NCBI GenBank assembly: GCA_000831005.1
Contig: CP007152.1
Location: 3,038,001 to 3,102,000 of the forward strand
From: Marinobacter salarius
GTDB taxonomy: Bacteria; Pseudomonadota; Gammaproteobacteria; Pseudomonadales; Oleiphilaceae
Direction: 5' to 3'
DNA: 64,000 bases
Part shown: positions 18,850 to 29,525 of the stretch, one piece after another
How the letters are laid out: every line of letters begins with the position of its first letter
How positions within the stretch are numbered: the stretch's first letter is position 1
Notes under the pieces: generated by a model
What the model was told of the DNA's origin: nothing
What the model saw: only the letters and a program-made list of their open reading frames with translations
Database searches by the model: none
Made by a program: the position numbers and the translations under genes

Positions 18850-21482
18850 CTATTTCCCCAGCAGTTCTTTCAATTCGTACAGTCGGTTAAGGGCATCCCG
18901 CGGAGTCAGTCCGTCCACGTCCAGGTCGGCCAGGCATTCTTCCACTTTGCTGGGCTCCAGGCTGGCGAACATGTCTGCCTGCATAACCGGCTCGCTAACG
19001 CGGGCGGTGCGTGGCTGTTTTTCAGGTTCAGCCGGCGCCACGGCGGTATGATCGGCTGCCGGCCTGGCTGGTGCCGCACCGCCTTCAAGGTGGGACAACT
19101 GCTCCTTGGCATTGCGAATCACGTCCTGGGGCACGCCAGCCAGCTTCGCCACCTGCAAACCATAGCTCTGGCTCGCCGGGCCGTCATGAACGTTGTGCAG
19201 GAACACGATGGTGTCGTCGTGCTCGGTGGCAGTCAGGTGAACGTTAACGGCGTGCTCAAGATCGTCGGCCAGTTGCGTGAGCTCGAAATAGTGAGTGGCA
19301 AACAGGGTGTAGCAGCGAATGTGTTTGGCCAGGTGTTCCGCTGTCGCCCACGCCAGGGACAGGCCGTCGAAGGTGCTGGTGCCGCGCCCCACCTCGTCCA
19401 TCAGCACCAGGCTGTATTCCGTGGCGTTGTGAAGGATATTGGCGGTCTCAGTCATTTCCACCATAAAGGTTGAGCGGCCGCCGGCGATGTCGTCTGACGA
19501 CCCATGCGGGTGAAAATACGATCCAGTGGCCCGATGACCACGCGGTTGGCGGGCACATAGCTGCCGGTGTAAGCCAGCAGGGCAATCAGTGCTGCCTGGC
19601 GCATGTAGGTGGACTTACCGCCCATGTTGGGGCCGGTGATCACCAGCATGCGCCGTTGCTGGTCCATCAGCAGATCATTGGGCACGTAGGGATCGCTCAG
19701 CAGTTGTTCTACCACCGGGTGGCGGCCTTCTTCGATATCGAAGCCGGGCGTGTCACTGAATTCCGGGGCATTGAAGCGAAGGCTGGTGGCCCGCTCGGCA
19801 AAGTTGCTGAGCACATCCAGCTCCGCCAGGGCCTGGGCAGCGTCCTGCAGGGGTGCCAGTTCTGCGGCTACGGTTTCCAGTACCTCGTCGTACAGGGCTT
19901 TCTCCCGTGCCAGCGAGCGGCTCTTGGCGCTCAGGGCCTTGTCTTCGAATTCTTTCAGTTCCGGGGTGATAAAGCGTTCTGCGTTTTTCAGGGTCTGGCG
20001 GCGGATGTAATCCACTGGCGCCTGCCCGGACTGGGCGCGGGTAATTTCGATGTAGTAGCCGTGTACCCGGTTATAACCCACTTTCAGCGTGCTGATCCCG
20101 GTACGCTCGCGCTCACGAGTCTCAACGTCCAGCAGGAACTGGCCTGCGTTCTCGCTGATATTGCGCAGTTCGTCCAGTTCTTCGTCAAAACCTTCGCGGA
20201 TAACACCGCCATCCCGGATAACCACCGGCGGGTTGTCGATGATGGCTCGTTCCAGCAGGTCCGATAGTTCGGGGTACTCGCTGATCGTTGTGGCGAGTCT
20301 GACGACGTGGTGGGAATTGACCGGTGTCAGTGCCTTCTGTAAATCCGGCAGGCTTAGAAAGGCATCCCGCAGCCGTGCCAGATCCCTTGGGCGCGCTGAA
20401 CGCAGTGCCACGCGGGCCAAAATCCGCTCGATATCACCGATGCTTTTCAACAGGTCATGAACCGGCTCATAGTGAAAGCCGTCCAGAAGTGCGGAAACCG
20501 CCTGCTGGCGTTGTTCCACCACGGTAATGTCCCGTAAAGGCCGGTTAAGCCACCGTCTTAGCTGGCGCCCACCCATGGCGGTCGCCGTCCGGTCCATCAC
20601 CCAGGCCAGGGTGTGCTGGGTGCCGCCCATCAGGTTGGTGTCGATTTCCAGGTTACGGCGGCTGGTGGCGTCCAGGATTACCGCTTCCTCGCGCCGTTCA
20701 CGGCTGAGTTTGCGAATGTGGGGCAGGGCGGTGCGCTGGGTTTCTTTGGCGTACTGCAGCAGGCATCCGGCGGCGCAGATGGCCAGCGTGAGGTCTTCGC
20801 AGCCAAAGCCGGTCAGGTCGCGGACCTGCAGTTGCTGGGTAATCACGCGGCGGGCGGTGTCGGACTCAAACAGCCATGGGCCCTGGCGACGGATACCGGT
20901 ATAGCCGTCCAGTACGTCCTGATAAGGAAAGTCCTCACTGATCAGGATCTCCGCTGGGCGCAGGCGCTGGAGTTCCCCTTGCAGGCCCTCGAGATCGTCC
21001 AGTTCAGACACGGTAAACCGTCCGCTGGAGATGTCGAGGGAGGCAAAACCAAACTGCTCCCGGTGGCTGTAGATGGCGACCAGGAGGTTATCCCGGCGGT
21101 CCTCCAGGAACGCATCGTCGCTCAGCGTGCCCGGCGTCACAATGCGAACCACCTTGCGCTCTACCGGCCCCTTGCTGGTCGCCGGGTCGCCAATCTGTTC
21201 GCAAATGGCGATGGATTGACCAGCACGAACCAGACGTGCAATGTAGCCTTCAGCGGAATGGTAAGGAATGCCCGCCATGGGAATCGGGCTGCCCCCGGAC
21301 TGCCCTCGGGCCGTCAGGGTGATATCCATCAGTTCGGCGGCTTTCTTGGCATCCTCGTAGAACAGCTCGTAAAAGTCCCCCATGCGGTAGAACACCAGTT
21401 CATTGGGGTGTTCACCCTTGATCTTGAGGTATTGCCTCATCATCGGGGTGTGGTGGGACAGATCGGTCTGGGCTGCTGACAT
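18850..21482 (-). CDS. mutS: DNA mismatch repair protein MutS (frameshifted near 19501)
   Basis: About 877 residues when repaired, normal for MutS. The mismatch-binding N-terminus has [13 protein letters not shown] and the FYELFYEDA segment with the conserved Phe-x-Glu. The ATPase domain has Walker [14 protein letters not shown] and, in the second frame, [16 protein letters not shown] and the FATHYFEL signature. The frame breaks at FTRMG; one added base near 19501 gives [20 protein letters not shown], the universal sequence. The start at 21482 ([13 protein letters not shown]) has GGAA nine bases upstream; an ATG at 21500 is possible. It recognises mispairs and starts methyl-directed repair. 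Confidence 0.95.
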
Positions 21483-21564
21483 GAACGGTTCCGGATCCAT
21501 TGGCTTTATGTGAAGGCAGGGATTGTAAGAAAATAACCGCCATGATGAAACGAAGGAGATCATT

Positions 21565-22065
21565 ATGCCACTGACTGACGAGGCATTGGCGGAAGCCGGC
21601 ACGCAATTGGCTGACGTATTAATGCAACGCGAGCTTACGATAGCCACTGCCGAAAGTTGCACTGGCGGCTGGGTTGCCAAGGTGCTGACCGACCGCGCGG
21701 GCTCTTCTTCCTACGTTCTGGCGGGACTGGTGACCTACAGCAACGATGCAAAAAGGGGCTTGCTGGGTGTGACTGAACCGTCGCTGGGGGAGCACGGCGC
21801 GGTTAGCGAACCGGTGGTACGGGAAATGGTTGCTGGTGCCCTGGCGGCCACGGGTGCGGATGTGGCTGTTGCGATCAGCGGCGTGGCGGGCCCTGGTGGC
21901 GGCAGTGACGACAAGCCGGTAGGCACGGTGTGGTTTGCCTGGGGGCGCTCTCCGGCTGACACCGAAGCGGTGGTTGAGCAGTTCCAGGGCGACCGTGATC
22001 AGGTTCGGCGCCAGGCGGTTCTTTATGTGTTACAGGGAGTTAGGGGCTTTCTGGAAAAGGCCTGA
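21565..22065 (+). CDS. CinA C-terminal-type nicotinamide-nucleotide amidohydrolase
   Basis: 166 residues, the stand-alone amidohydrolase domain (PncC type) without the N-terminal CinA domain. Markers are [15 protein letters not shown] near residue 30 and [21 protein letters not shown]. It deamidates nicotinamide mononucleotide back to nicotinate mononucleotide in pyridine-nucleotide recycling. AAGGAG lies seven bases before the ATG. It is divergent from mutS and directly upstream of recA, the standard order in gammaproteobacteria. Confidence 0.92.
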   Translation: MPLTDEALAEAGTQLADVLMQRELTIATAESCTGGWVAKVLTDRAGSSSYVLAGLVTYSNDAKRGLLGVTEPSLGEHGAVSEPVVREMVAGALAATGADVAVAISGVAGPGGGSDDKPVGTVWFAWGRSPADTEAVVEQFQGDRDQVRRQAVLYVLQGVRGFLEKA

Positions 22066-22092
22066 AACGGAGGGGTTGGTCTTACCTTCGTG

Positions 22093-22121
22093 TTGTGTTT
22101 TAATACTGTTCAAATATACAG
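22093..22121 (+). promoter_or_regulatory. recA promoter with LexA (SOS) box
   Basis: CTGT-N8-ACAG at 22106-22121 matches the gammaproteobacterial LexA box exactly. It overlaps a likely -10 (TATACA, 22115-22120) whose -35 is TTGTGT (22093-22098) with a 16-base spacer. LexA binding here would block recA transcription until DNA damage. Confidence 0.85.
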
Positions 22122-22210
22122 GAGTCCGGTTTTCCGGGTTCCGCAGTCCATGATTTTGGCCGCCGGGCTCCCGTCCCGATAACGGCATTGGCGACAGAGG
22201 GTTTGCAACG

Positions 22211-23262
22211 ATGGAAGACAACCGCAAGAAAGCACTGGGTGCAGCACTGAGCCAGATCGAACGCCAGTTCGGCAAGGGCGCTGTCATGAAGATGGGCGAC
22301 CAGCCCAGGGAAGCGATCCCTGCGGTATCCACCGGTTCCCTGGGCCTGGATGTGGCGCTGGGAATAGGCGGTCTGCCTTATGGTCGTATCTGTGAGATCT
22401 ACGGCCCGGAAAGCTCTGGTAAAACCACGCTGACCCTGCAGGTGATTGCCGAGCCCAGAAGGCCGGAAAAACCTGTGCGTTTGTGGATGCGGAGCATGCC
22501 CTGGACCCGGTCTATGCCGAAAAGCTGGGCGTGAACGTGGATGAACTCCTGGTATCCCAGCCGGACACCGGTGAGCAGGCGCTGGAAATCTCTGACATGC
22601 TGGTACGCTCCAACGCTGTTGACGTCATCATCGTGGACTCCGTGGCAGCGCTGACGCCCAAGGCCGAAATTGAAGGTGAGATGGGGGACAGCCATGTTGG
22701 TCTCCAGGCCCGCCTGATGTCCCAGGCGCTGCGTAAGCTGACGGGCAACGTCAAGCATGCCAACTGCCTGCTGATCTTCATCAACCAGATCCGTATGAAA
22801 ATTGGTGTGATGTTCGGCAGCCCCGAAACCACCACCGGCGGCAACGCCCTGAAATTCTACTCATCCGTTCGCCTGGACATTCGCCGCATCGGTGCTGTTA
22901 AAGATGGCGATGAAGTGGTGGGCAACGAAACCCGAGTGAAAGTGGTCAAGAACAAGGTATCTCCACCGTTCAAGCAGGCCGAGTTCCAGATCATGTACGG
23001 CAAGGGCATCTACCACATGGCCGAAGTGCTCGATATGGGTGTGAAGGAAGGCTTCGTGGACAAGTCCGGCGCCTGGTACGCCTACAAGGGCGACAAGATC
23101 GGCCAGGGCAAGGCCAATGCCTGCAAGTTTTTGGAAGAGAACCTTGAGATCGCCAATGAGATCGAAGCGGCGGTGCGTGACAAGCTGATGCCCAAGCCGG
23201 CCAAGAAAGAAGAAGCGGCAAAGGAAGAGGCAACAGCAGACGCGAACGGTGAGCTTCTCTAA
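22211..23262 (+). CDS. recA: Recombinase RecA (frameshifted near 22452)
   Basis: About 350 residues when repaired. Walker A is GPESSGKTT; Walker B with flanks is [14 protein letters not shown]; the L2-side sequence [19 protein letters not shown] is also present. The frame breaks after LTLQVIAE. Restoring one G near 22452 gives [19 protein letters not shown], the invariant RecA sequence, so this is almost certainly a read error. RecA forms filaments on single-stranded DNA for strand exchange and stimulates LexA cleavage; the SOS box upstream closes that loop. No recX follows. Confidence 0.96.
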
Positions 23263-23299
23263 GCTCTGTTATTAGTTCCTGCGTTATCGGGGAGATAGT

Positions 23300-23770
23300 A
23301 TGGATGCGAAGAAAAAACTACTGGTTGTCGCCCATGCACCCTCCCCGAATACCCTTAAACTAAGGCAAGCCGTAGAGCAGGGCGCAAAACACGAAGACAT
23401 CGAAAATGTCGAGGTCACGGTGCTCCCTCCGCTGGAAGCAGGCCCGGAAGATGTTCTGGCCTGCGATGCCATCATCCTCGGTACCACTGAAAACCTTGGT
23501 TACATGAGTGGTGCGTTAAAGGATTTTTTTGACCGCAGTTACTACCCCTGCCTTGAGAAAACCCAGGGTTTGCCCTTCACCTTCTACATCCGCGCCGGTC
23601 TCGACGGTACCGGCACCCATCGCGCTATCGATTCCATCACCACGGGCCTGCGTTGGCGGCTGGTGCAGGAGCCATTGCTCTGTCATGGCGACTATCGGGA
23701 CGAATTCGAGGATCAGTGCCGGGAACTGGGGCTCTACATGGCCGCCAGCCTGGATGCCGGACTGTTCTAG
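23300..23770 (+). CDS. Flavodoxin/NADPH-dependent FMN reductase-like protein
   Basis: 156 residues. The first strand and loop KLLVVAHAPSPNTLKLRQAV and the segment DAIILGTTENLGYMSGALKD-FFDRSYY fit the flavodoxin-like fold, where they contact FMN phosphate and ring. GGGGAGA lies just upstream of the ATG. It sits 37 bp after recA, the place usually held by recX, and no terminator separates them, so it may be co-transcribed with recA. Redox partner and substrate are unknown. Confidence 0.8.
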   Translation: MDAKKKLLVVAHAPSPNTLKLRQAVEQGAKHEDIENVEVTVLPPLEAGPEDVLACDAIILGTTENLGYMSGALKDFFDRSYYPCLEKTQGLPFTFYIRAGLDGTGTHRAIDSITTGLRWRLVQEPLLCHGDYRDEFEDQCRELGLYMAASLDAGLF

Positions 23771-23776
23771 GAAGCT

Positions 23777-24154
23777 TTAGCTGGCGTAGCGATTGTACAG
23801 GCCTTCAATGCGGGAAAGGGCATTGTCCACGGTTCGTGAATACCCCTTTTTGTCGAAACAGTAGCTGAACTGGATGCTTACCCGGTAACCGGTCTGATAG
23901 GGCTGGCAACTGATCACCCGGGCGGCGACACGGGATTCGCAGATGTACTTGCCATGAAAGTCCATATAGAGACGGGCGCCAGACTCTACTGGCCTTGGGC
24001 AAAGCACCGCCATGCCATAGCGATTCAGGTCCAGGCAGGTGACAGCGGTTGAATTCTTCCCTCGACCAAAGAAGCCACGCTCCTGCAGCTGTACCTTCAG
24101 GCACATGGCAGGGTAGCGGTCCTTGATTCTGCGGTCTGCGGAATCACTCATCAT
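23777..24154 (-). CDS. PilZ-domain protein
   Basis: About 125 residues. The N-terminal RRIKDRYPA and the strand CLDLNRYGMAVLC give the split R...R and D-x-S/N-x-x-G-like c-di-GMP binding pattern of PilZ, although the second motif reads DLNRYG and is degenerate. Start taken at ATG 24154 (MMSDSADRR). A longer frame adds 33 residues of atypical sequence. It converges on the flavodoxin-like gene. It could be a c-di-GMP effector for motility or surface behaviour. Confidence 0.72.
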   Translation of the reverse strand: MMSDSADRRIKDRYPAMCLKVQLQERGFFGRGKNSTAVTCLDLNRYGMAVLCPRPVESGARLYMDFHGKYICESRVAARVISCQPYQTGYRVSIQFSYCFDKKGYSRTVDNALSRIEGLYNRYAS

Positions 24155-24331
24155 ACGTTGGCATCCGTTGCGTATCTTGTGATTATTATTGGCCCGTTCT
24201 TCCACCGGGACGTTGAAGTCTAGTGCCCACGATGGTGACTGAAAAATGACCAAGCGAAGAACTGTGACCGGGTTATCAAAATGGGGCTGCAGTGTGCCAA
24301 CAGCAAAATCATGCCCCTAATGACATGGTGT

Positions 24332-24616
24332 TCAGGCCTGGGTGCTGACCAGTCGCCCCCTGCGGTCTTCGGTGGGAGCGGCCTTGCCGGTTTTCGGGTT
24401 CAGTAATCGCGGGCTGCGCCTGGACCGCTTCTTGCGGCGGTCTGGCCCCTCAAAAGCGACCTGTGCCCGGCGTCGGTCGGGCTGTACACGTCGGTCGCCC
24501 TGCGGTTTTTCCGGCGACGGTGACGCCTGTTGCGGCTGCGGTGCGGTAAAGGGTTTGCGTTTCCGCAGTGACTCCAGCACCGTCAACGGTTGTGACTGAT
24601 TTCGATAAATATCCAT
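24332..24616 (-). CDS. Small basic hypothetical protein
   Basis: 94 residues, very rich in Arg, Lys, Pro and Gln (LRKRKPFTAPQPQQ, DRRVQPDRRRAQ, GPDRRKKRSRRSPR). It is probably disordered and may bind nucleic acid or a partner by charge. The repeated PDRR units are the clearest feature. The SD is weak. It sits alone between the PilZ gene and the divergent Lon-type protease gene. The compositional bias could also reflect a spurious ORF in GC-rich DNA. Confidence 0.5.
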   Translation of the reverse strand: MDIYRNQSQPLTVLESLRKRKPFTAPQPQQASPSPEKPQGDRRVQPDRRRAQVAFEGPDRRKKRSRRSPRLLNPKTGKAAPTEDRRGRLVSTQA

Positions 24617-24735
24617 TGAATGAGTGTCCCGCCCTGAGGTTGAGGCCTCTGTTATTATGCCCGATTGATCAATTTATCGACAAGTTGGGCTAAATCTTTA
24701 GCGAGAGCGCGACAGGGCCGGCCCCAGATTCTACA

Positions 24736-27191
24736 ATGAGCGGCCAACACCAAAATGCTTTCATACCGTTACAGGACCGAACCTTGAAGTCACTGTCCCT
24801 GAACCAGCTCTACAAAGCCTGTGTTTTAAAAGATCTACCGTTCAAGACCACGCGACAGCTCGAGCCCCTGGCGGAAATTGTTGGCCAGAATCGGGCCCAG
24901 GCAGCGGTGCGTTTTGCGCTTGCCATGCCCCATGGCGGTTACAACGTCTATGCCGTGGGCCGTAACGGCTTAGGCAAGCGCACGATGATGCTCCGTTATC
25001 TGGAGCATCACGTGGACACTGAGAATCAGAGCCACGACTGGTGTTATGTCGCCAACTTCGAGGAACCGCGAATTCCCCGTGTTCTTCAGTTGCCCGCCGG
25101 TAAGGGCACCGAGCTCAAACAGGATATGGAAAAGTTGATGGGGCGTCTGATGAAGATGATCCCCCAGACGTTCGACAGCGACAGTTTCCTTGAGCGTGCA
25201 GAGCAGCTGAAAAACGGGTATGCCAAGAAGCAGGAAGATGAACTGGAGAAGGTGGCGGCCCAGGCCAGGCGAAAGAAGGTCAGCCTGAATATTACGACAC
25301 CCGGCGGCTATCGGTTGGTGGCGATGAATGGCGAGGAACCCCATACCGCTGAATCCTTCCAGGCGTTGACAGAAGCTCAGCGGGACAAGTTCGAGAATGA
25401 TATCAACAAGCTCGAGAAGAAGCTGCGTCAGGCCCTACGCAAACTGGCGGATTGGGAGCAGGAATACGCCGAAAGCCAGCAGGCGCTCAACGAGGAAACA
25501 CTGGAAAGCATCTCCGGCCACCAGATCGACGAATTGATTGAGAAATACAGGGATATGCCGGAGGTGGTTTCGTATTTCGAGGAAGTGCGTAAGGACCTTT
25601 CCGAGAGCCTGGAAATTTTTCTGGAAGACAATGAAGAGCAGGCGGCCATCGCCTATGCGTCGCTGGATAAAAAAATGCCCCGGCGCTATCTGGTCAATGT
25701 GCTGGTGCACCAGAAAACCGACGAAGTGCCGGTTGTGGTCGAGGACAATCCCACCTACCACAACCTGTTTGGCTACGTGGAAAGCGTTACCTTCAAGGGT
25801 TCGGTGTTTACCGACTTCTCGCTCATACGCCCTGGCAGTATTCACCGTGCCAACGGGGGGTATCTGCTGATGGACGCGATCAAGGTGCTTGAGCAGCCAT
25901 TTGTCTGGGACGGGTTGAAGCGTGCCTTGCGATCCAAGTCCATCCAGATCAACTCGCTGGAACGGGAGCTGACCCTGTCGGGCACGATTTCATTGGAACC
26001 CGAAGCCATTCCGCTGGACGTAAAGATCGTACTGTTCGGCGATCGGGAAACCTGGATGCTGTTGCAGGAATACGACCCCGAGTTCGCTGAGTTGTTTCGG
26101 GTCACCGCAGACTTTGAAAACGAGATGATGCGTACGGACGAGAGCCAGCTCCTGTACGCCAAGTTCATCGCCAGCCTGGTGAACGAAAAGAAGCTGCTGC
26201 ATTGCAGCAACAAAGCCGTGGCACGTGTGATTGAGCACAGTTCGCGCATGGCAGAACATCAGGATCGGCTGTCGCTGCACGCAGCGGATATCGCCAATCT
26301 GCTGAGGGAATCTGATTACTGGGCGAGACAGGCGGGGGCAAAGCTGATCCAGAACTCCCATGTGGATCAGGCATTGGAGAGCGCCCAATATCGCAGCAGC
26401 CGTATCCGTGATCAGTTTTACGACTCCATCCGCGATGGCACCACGCTGGTGTCCACAACGGGCACCTGTGTTGGGCAGGTGAACGCGTTGTCAGTGCTCT
26501 CTACCGGCGGATTCGAGTTTGGTTTGTCCAACCGTATCACCGCTACCTGCTATTATGGAGATGGCGGTGTGATGGATATCGAACGGGACGTCAAGTTGGG
26601 AGGTAATATTCACTCGAAAGGGTGATGATCCTCAGTTCCTGGCTGTCTGCCCATTTTGCCGTTACGGATCCCATGCATCTGTCGGCCAGCCTGACCTTCG
26701 AACAGAACTACGGCGAAGTGGACGGTGACAGTGCTTCGCTGGCGGAACTGTGCGCCCTGGTGTCTGCGTTATCCGGCCTGCCTGTCAGGCAGGACCTGGC
26801 GATTACCGGGTCGGTGAACCAGTTCGGAGAGGTTCAGCCCATTGGTGGCGTGAACGAGAAGGTTGAAGGCTTTTTCAGCACTTGCAGGCTGACCGGGGAA
26901 CTCACTGGCACCCAGGGGGTGATCGTACCCTCCACCAACGTCCAGAACCTGATGCTTGAGCAGGAGGTTGTCCAGGCTGTTCGCAATGGACAGTTTGCCG
27001 TGCATGCGGTCAGCCGTGCCGAGGAAGCGATTACGCTGTTGCTCGGTAAACCGGCAGGCAAGGCTGATGACAAAGGCAGGTACCCTAAGCAGAGCGTTTT
27101 TGGCATTATCCAGCAACGTCTGGAAAAAATGCGCGAGCATGAGCGTCAGGAGCATGCCCGGGACGACCACAAAGATCCGTCGATTCACTGA
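24736..27191 (+). CDS. Lon-family ATP-dependent protease, AAA_32/AsrA type (frameshifted near 26621)
   Basis: About 818 residues after repair. Walker A is GRNGLGKRT near residue 75; a long charged coiled region (about 180-290) interrupts the ATPase. The C-terminal S16 protease domain has the Ser-Lys dyad: S666 in DGDSASLAEL and K709 in GGVNEKVEGFF, 43 residues apart as in Lon. The ATPase part ends at NIHSKG in one frame. Adding one G to the GGG run near 26621 continues it as VMILSSWLSAHFA. The layout resembles Pseudomonas AsrA, a stress-linked protease, rather than classical LonA. It stands alone with its own upstream region. Confidence 0.9.
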
Positions 27192-27250
27192 GAGCCATCA
27201 GCCGGTTTCACAAGTGTGATCGGCGGTCATTGAAAGGAGAGACAAGGCAC

Positions 27251-27877
27251 ATGACTGATACCCAGCAAACGGTCTACGTAGTTGAGGACGATGAGGCGGT
27301 TCGTGATTCTCTTGAACTGCTGCTGAAATCCGATGGCAAGCCGGTCAAGACTTATGACAATGCCAACGCATTCCTCAAGGATTACTCCGAAAAAATGGCC
27401 GGCTGTATCGTACTGGATATCCGCATGCCGGGCATGGATGGTATGGAACTCCAGAAGAAACTGAATGAAAAGCACTCCATCCTGCCCATTATCTTTGTCA
27501 CCGGGCACGGTGATGTCCCCATGGCCGTGGATGCCATGAAAGAGGGCGCGGTCGATTTCATTCAGAAACCCTATCGTGAAGAGGCCCTGCTCCAGAAAAT
27601 CGAAGCCGCCCTGGAACAGGACAAGGAGCAGCGCAAAACTCTCGGTGAGAAGCAGGAAATCCTGCGCCGCGTAAAAAGCCTGACGCCCCGGGAACATGAA
27701 ATCATGGATCGGATGATTGCCGGGCAGGCGAACAAGGTCATTGCCATCGAACTGGAGATCAGCCAGCGTACCGTGGAAATTCATCGCTCACGGGTGATGC
27801 ATAAGATGGGTACTCATTCACTGGCACACCTGGTCCGTATGGTTCTGTCCGTAAAGGACCTTATCGACGCGCGCTGA
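27251..27877 (+). CDS. FixJ-family response regulator
   Basis: 208 residues. Receiver domain with VVEDDEAVRDSL, phosphoacceptor D56 in CIVLDIRMPGMDG and VDFIQKPYREEALL. A LuxR-type helix-turn-helix follows (LTPREHEIMDRMIAGQANKV). The ATG at 27251 has a purine-rich SD (AAGGAGAGACAAGG) upstream; the longer frame to 27230 is unlikely. It is followed after 45 bp by a kinase gene on the same strand, so the two form one two-component operon. The regulon is not visible from the sequence. Confidence 0.93.
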   Translation: MTDTQQTVYVVEDDEAVRDSLELLLKSDGKPVKTYDNANAFLKDYSEKMAGCIVLDIRMPGMDGMELQKKLNEKHSILPIIFVTGHGDVPMAVDAMKEGAVDFIQKPYREEALLQKIEAALEQDKEQRKTLGEKQEILRRVKSLTPREHEIMDRMIAGQANKVIAIELEISQRTVEIHRSRVMHKMGTHSLAHLVRMVLSVKDLIDAR

Positions 27878-27922
27878 TTTGGCCGGCATCATGCATTCAT
27901 CATCGTAACCGGCCGTACTTCT

Positions 27923-29512
27923 ATGACAGATGCTGTCCTTGAGACAACAGACGTAACGGTTCTGCTCGTTGACGACAACCCGCAGAACCTCAAGGTTCTC
28001 TATGAGACCCTGAAAGACAAGGGTTATCGCCTGCTCATTGCCAACGATGGTGAAAAGGCGCTGGACCTTGCTCATCGCCATCAGCCGGAAGTGATCCTTC
28101 TCGACATCATGATGCCGGAACTTGACGGCTATCAGGTGTGTGAACGCCTCAAGGCAGACCCGGTTACGTCAGACAGCGCCGTGGTGTTTCTCTCCGCTCT
28201 GGATGATCTGCAGGCGAAAGTCCGGGGATTCTCCCTGGGAGGCGCCGACTATATCTCCAAGCCGTTCCAGGCTCAGGAGGTGATTGCCCGGGTGAAAACC
28301 CATGCCAGGGTAATCCGCCTTGAGCGGGCGCTTCAGGCCCGTAATCGCCAGCTTGAAAACGATCAGGCCCGCATACTCAATTCCATCAGCGAAGGTATTT
28401 ACGGTCTCGACGCCAGGGGTACCATCGTGTTCGCCAATCCGGCGGCGGCGCTGATCATGCGCAGGCCTGTTGAAGAGTTGATTGGTGAGGGTTTTTTCGA
28501 TCTCCATTTCCGCACCGCCGGCCACGGATGTGAGTCACTTCCTGTTTATGCCACCTGTACCAAGGGTGTTGCGGAGAACCAGCGCGATATCGAGATGTTA
28601 CGCGCAGATGGTTCACCGTTTCCGGTGGAGTATCGTGCGACACCGAAACTGGATGGTGATGAACTGCATGGCGCGGTGGTTGTCTTCCGTGACATCACTG
28701 CTGAGCTTGAAAGTGAGCGGGCACTGGACGACGCCCGGCACATGGTTCAGGAGCAGCGTGAGCAGTTGGCCCACTTCTCCCGCCTGACTACCATGGGGGA
28801 GATGGCGGCCGGTGTGGCACATGAGGTTAACCAGCCACTGACGGCTATCACCAACTATGCCCGCGTTGCCAAGCGCGTGTTAGCCAAGGAAGCGCCGGAC
28901 CACGAGTTGCTTGAGGAAACGCTGGAGAAGATCGAAGCCCAGTCACACCGCGCCAGTGAGGTGATCCGACGCATCCGGCGGTTTATGAAGAAGCCGGCTG
29001 CCGGAAAGGATGTGTTGTCGATTGCGGCGCTGTTGGAAGATACCCGCCAGTTCGCAGAAGTGGATATCCGCAACAACGAGGGCGGCGTCGAGATTTCGGT
29101 GGCCAATGACGTGCCGGATGTCCTTGCGGACCCGATTCAGGTACAGCAGGTTGCGTTGAACCTGATTCGTAATGCCTTGGAGTCCACTCGTAGCGCCCAA
29201 TCGGAAAAGCCTGTGGAGGTAACCGTGGCGATGTCAGGCACGGGCTGTGTCCGTGTGGCGGTCACCGATCATGGTGTTGGCCTGCAGGACGATGCGGAAG
29301 AAAAGCTGTTCCTGCCGTTTTATACCACCAAGGAAGAAGGCATGGGGATTGGCTTGCCCATGTGTCGATCCCTGATCCAGGCGCAGGGCGGTGATATCGG
29401 GTTTGAGCGGCCCGAGCACGGTGGTGCGTGTTTCTTCTTTACCCTGCCGGTCGCCGGTGCTGTGGGTTCGCCCTGTGCGTCCACTGACGGCTCCGGAGAG
29501 CCGACAGAGTAA
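27923..29512 (+). CDS. Histidine kinase with N-terminal receiver and PAS domain
   Basis: 529 residues. A receiver domain comes first (VLLVDDNPQNLKVLY; phosphoacceptor D61 in ILLDIMMPELDG). It is followed by a PAS domain with PAC (GTIVFANPAAALIMRRPVEE), an H-box GVAHEVNQPLTAI with H300, and an HATPase ending in GMGIGLPMCRSLIQAQGG. The kinase core resembles the FixL/DctB class. The receiver at the front and the partner regulator upstream suggest a branched or feedback phosphorelay. No membrane segment is visible. The gene converges on the MaoC gene, with stop codons 13 bp apart and no terminator between them. Confidence 0.92.
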   Translation: MTDAVLETTDVTVLLVDDNPQNLKVLYETLKDKGYRLLIANDGEKALDLAHRHQPEVILLDIMMPELDGYQVCERLKADPVTSDSAVVFLSALDDLQAKVRGFSLGGADYISKPFQAQEVIARVKTHARVIRLERALQARNRQLENDQARILNSISEGIYGLDARGTIVFANPAAALIMRRPVEELIGEGFFDLHFRTAGHGCESLPVYATCTKGVAENQRDIEMLRADGSPFPVEYRATPKLDGDELHGAVVVFRDITAELESERALDDARHMVQEQREQLAHFSRLTTMGEMAAGVAHEVNQPLTAITNYARVAKRVLAKEAPDHELLEETLEKIEAQSHRASEVIRRIRRFMKKPAAGKDVLSIAALLEDTRQFAEVDIRNNEGGVEISVANDVPDVLADPIQVQQVALNLIRNALESTRSAQSEKPVEVTVAMSGTGCVRVAVTDHGVGLQDDAEEKLFLPFYTTKEEGMGIGLPMCRSLIQAQGGDIGFERPEHGGACFFFTLPVAGAVGSPCASTDGSGEPTE

Positions 29513-29525
29513 CCTCTCTCCCCAC

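Noticed and set aside
22430-22500. Programmed frameshifting or an intein-like interruption in recA
   Set aside because: The break is a single missing G in a codon; no slippery heptamer, pseudoknot or insert is seen, and many other genes show the same one-base loss.
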